Positions 62,404 to 64,000 of a stretch of 64,000 nucleotides of DNA are shown one piece after another. Origin of the DNA: Pseudomonas fulva (lineage in GTDB: Bacteria; Pseudomonadota; Gammaproteobacteria; Pseudomonadales; Pseudomonadaceae). The number at the start of each line of letters is the position of its first letter. The stretch's first letter is position 1. The stretch covers positions 1,736,001-1,800,000 of the forward strand of contig NZ_CP082928.1 of assembly GCF_023517795.1 (NCBI RefSeq). Reading direction: 5' to 3'. Position numbers and translations under genes: made by a program. Below the pieces are notes generated by a model. The model ran no database searches, had not been told where the DNA came from, and was given only the letters and a program-made list of their open reading frames with translations.

Positions 62404-63011
62404 AGACCCCGGACCTCGGCGCGATTGAGCGCCAGCCACTGCAGGGCGATGATGCTCGCCGCATTGTTGATCTTGCCGTCCTTGACCGCCTGCAGGGCGT
62501 CCTCGAAGGGCCACACCTGCACGCGGATGTCTTCGCCCTCTTCTTCCAGGCCATGTACACCGCCCACGCCGGCACTGCTGCAGCGGCCGAGGAACAGATG
62601 GACGAACTCGTCGGAACCGCCTGGCGAGGGGAAATAGCGGGTGATCGGCCACAGCGAGGTGAGCGTCAGCCCGGCCTCTTCCTCGGCCTCGCGCAGTGCC
62701 ACTTCGTCCGGTTCCTCGTTCTTGTCGATCAGCCCGGCCACCAGTTCCACCAACCAGGGGTTGCTGGCCTTGTGCATGGCACCGACGCGGAACTGCTCGA
62801 TCAGCACCACCGTGTCGGTCACCGCGTCGTAGGGCAGCACGCACACGGCATCGTGGCGAATGAACAGCTCGCGACGCAGCACCGGGCCCATCTCGCCGGA
62901 GAACTGCCGGTGGCGCAGGTGAAAGCGATCCAGTCGGTAGAAGCCGCGGAAGCATTCCTCACGTTCGATGATTTCCACCGCATCCGGGCCGGGGTTGAAG
63001 GTTTCGCTCAT
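62394..63011 (-). CDS. nudF: ADP-ribose pyrophosphatase NudF
   Basis: Nudix hydrolase splitting ADP-ribose to AMP and ribose-5-phosphate. 205 residues with the Nudix box GLIDKNEEPDEVALREAEEEAGL in positions about 98-120 (key REAEEEAG) and the upstream VLIEQFRVGAMHKASNPWLVELVAG. ATG 63011 gives the family start MSETFNPGPDAVEI. The frame stays open to 63965 by composition only. First gene of the group nudF-DUF1249-cpdA-yqiA-parE. Confidence 0.95.
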   Translation of the reverse strand: MSETFNPGPDAVEIIEREECFRGFYRLDRFHLRHRQFSGEMGPVLRRELFIRHDAVCVLPYDAVTDTVVLIEQFRVGAMHKASNPWLVELVAGLIDKNEEPDEVALREAEEEAGLTLTSLWPITRYFPSPGGSDEFVHLFLGRCSSAGVGGVHGLEEEGEDIRVQVWPFEDALQAVKDGKINNAASIIALQWLALNRAEVRGLWG

Positions 63012-63188
63012 CTGCTGGTCTCTCGTTCGTTCATCTGCACACATTGAGCCCATCCTAGGGGCTGTCAAGGCTCTCCCGCAAGCGACGCCGCGAAAGCCTG
63101 GCCGATCCGCACGCATTGGCGAATAATCGCGAACTCCCCTGCCGTCAGGCAGTCGAACGCCCGCCCTCTGCCAATGGCTTTTTCCTGC

Positions 63189-63944
63189 ATGAAGATCTCC
63201 AGCGTTACCCGTCTCGGTGTCCTTTTCAGCCTCGCCCTGCTGCTTGGCGCCTGCCAGAGCCTGTCCCCTTCCGACGCGCCGGCAGGCGTGGCCACCACCC
63301 ACGAAAAATGGGAGCACAAGCCGGCCGATTGCACCGCCCAGGATTGCCCGCTGGTCAACGTGGAACTGCAGCGCATAAGCGGCCAACCCGAGCTCAATGC
63401 ACGCATCGAGGCCACCCTGCTCGACCTGGTGAAAGATGCCACCGGCACGCGACCCCAGTCGCTGGCCGCACACGAACGCGACTTTCTCGCCAATGGCCAG
63501 CCGGGCTGGGTCAGCTACCTGCAGGCCAAGGTGTTCAGCCAGCATGACCAACTGGTGGTGATCGAGCTGTCCAGCTACCACTTCATCGGTGGCGCCCATG
63601 GCGTGCCCGGGCGCACCTACCTCAACTACGATCGTGAGCAGAACAAGGTGCTGAGCCTGCAGGACATGCTGGTGCCGGGCGAGGAGGCGGCGTTCTGGCA
63701 GATCGCTCAGCGCGCCCACCAGGCTTGGCTGATCGCCCAGGGCCACGGCAACGATGTGGAGTACCGCAAGACCTGGCCGTTCGAGCGCACCGCCAACATC
63801 GCCCTGAATCCCGATGCGGTGATGCTCAAGTACGACGTCGCCCGCCTGGCGCCCTACTCCGACGGCCATCCGGAAATCCTCATCCCCTACAGCCAGTTGC
63901 AGGGCATCCTGCGCCCGGCCTATATGCCTGGCGCCGCACGCTAA
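63189..63944 (+). CDS. DUF3298/RsiV-type lipoprotein
   Basis: 251 residues with a lipoprotein signal ending LALLLGACQSL (Cys about 22), then an N-terminal DUF4163-like part and a DUF3298 part: VVIELSSYHFIGGAHGVPGRTYLNYD, LSLQDMLVPGEEAAFWQIAQ and the end LIPYSQLQGILRPAY. Related domains occur in lysozyme-sensing anti-sigma factor RsiV, but this protein lacks the membrane-crossing regulator part. ATG 63189 preferred over 63174. Divergent from nudF across 177 bases that show no other gene. Confidence 0.85.
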   Translation: MKISSVTRLGVLFSLALLLGACQSLSPSDAPAGVATTHEKWEHKPADCTAQDCPLVNVELQRISGQPELNARIEATLLDLVKDATGTRPQSLAAHERDFLANGQPGWVSYLQAKVFSQHDQLVVIELSSYHFIGGAHGVPGRTYLNYDREQNKVLSLQDMLVPGEEAAFWQIAQRAHQAWLIAQGHGNDVEYRKTWPFERTANIALNPDAVMLKYDVARLAPYSDGHPEILIPYSQLQGILRPAYMPGAAR

Positions 63945-63956
63945 AGAGGAGGTGGT

Positions 63957-63992
63957 CAGCCGCAAGCGCGATGCTCAATGCGCTTGCGGCTG
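63957..63992. terminator. Large perfect hairpin after the lipoprotein gene
   Basis: CAGCCGCAAGCGC and its exact complement GCGCTTGCGGCTG (13 pairs) with a 10-base loop, 12 bases after the stop. The sequence after it is cut by the window edge, so a U tract cannot be confirmed. Confidence 0.7.
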
Positions 63993-64000
63993 AGGCTTGG

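Noticed and set aside
62404..62955. Long N-terminal extension of the DUF1249 gene
   Set aside because: It is an alternative frame of nudF with no family likeness; the 150-residue form is the normal length.
63012..63188. TPP riboswitch near the right edge
   Set aside because: thiC lies near here in relatives as I recall, but no conserved thi-box core was found in this gap, and the next gene is outside the window.

Overview
The window is a GC-rich gammaproteobacterial chromosome segment. Gene content and gene order place it in Pseudomonas in the broad sense: hflX-hfq-miaA-mutL-amiB-tsaE-nnr, queG, orn, rsgA, motBA, rhdA, psd, fimX, serB, then parC...parE, cpdA, nudF. From memory of P. aeruginosa, this matches its conserved hfq-to-parE neighbourhood. 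Nearly every base is coding. No rRNA, tRNA, prophage, intact insertion sequence or CRISPR array was seen.

Left backbone (1-24.0 kb): RNA/ribosome and repair genes lie on the minus strand (hflX, cut by the window edge; hfq; miaA; mutL; amiB; tsaE; nnr), followed by queG, orn, a membrane-anchored methyltransferase, rsgA, and the flagellar stator genes motAB with a sigma-28-like promoter. Next come an HDOD protein, rhodanese rhdA, psd, a PilZ-like protein gene directly upstream of fimX, serB, and an AhpA/YtjB-type membrane protein.

Middle accessory block (24.0-54.5 kb): a complete sulfonate-scavenging set (lsfA-ssuEADC-B-F) whose proteins are almost free of Cys and Met; a maltose O-acetyltransferase-type gene; a DMP19-like protein; DNA polymerase II; a methyltransferase; and a potassium module with kup divergent from a KdpD lacking its N-terminal sensor domains plus KdpE. 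Then follow betIBA (choline to glycine betaine), mdtD, dbpA, a two-receiver diguanylate cyclase, a periplasmic solute-binding protein, a YhiN flavoprotein, and a serine module (sstT, sdaA, LysR regulator). REP-type palindromes, a hexanucleotide tandem repeat and one copy of a terminal-inverted-repeat element lie between genes here.

Right backbone (54.6-64 kb): a long minus-strand group nudF-DUF1249-cpdA-yqiA-parE-(phytase-like)-(retropepsin-like)-parC, tightly spaced and probably largely cotranscribed. A divergent DUF3298-type lipoprotein gene sits at the right edge.

Most notable observations: (i) two copies of a ~210-bp repeat whose flanks agree in orientation while the 78-bp core, bounded by 17-bp inverted repeats, is inverted between them; both copies abut stop codons. 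(ii) The kup / short-kdpD-kdpE divergon contains a site resembling the E. coli KdpE box. (iii) The exported part of SsuA contains no sulfur amino acid. (iv) A PilZ-like gene is paired with fimX. No clearly new multi-gene defence or mobile system was found.
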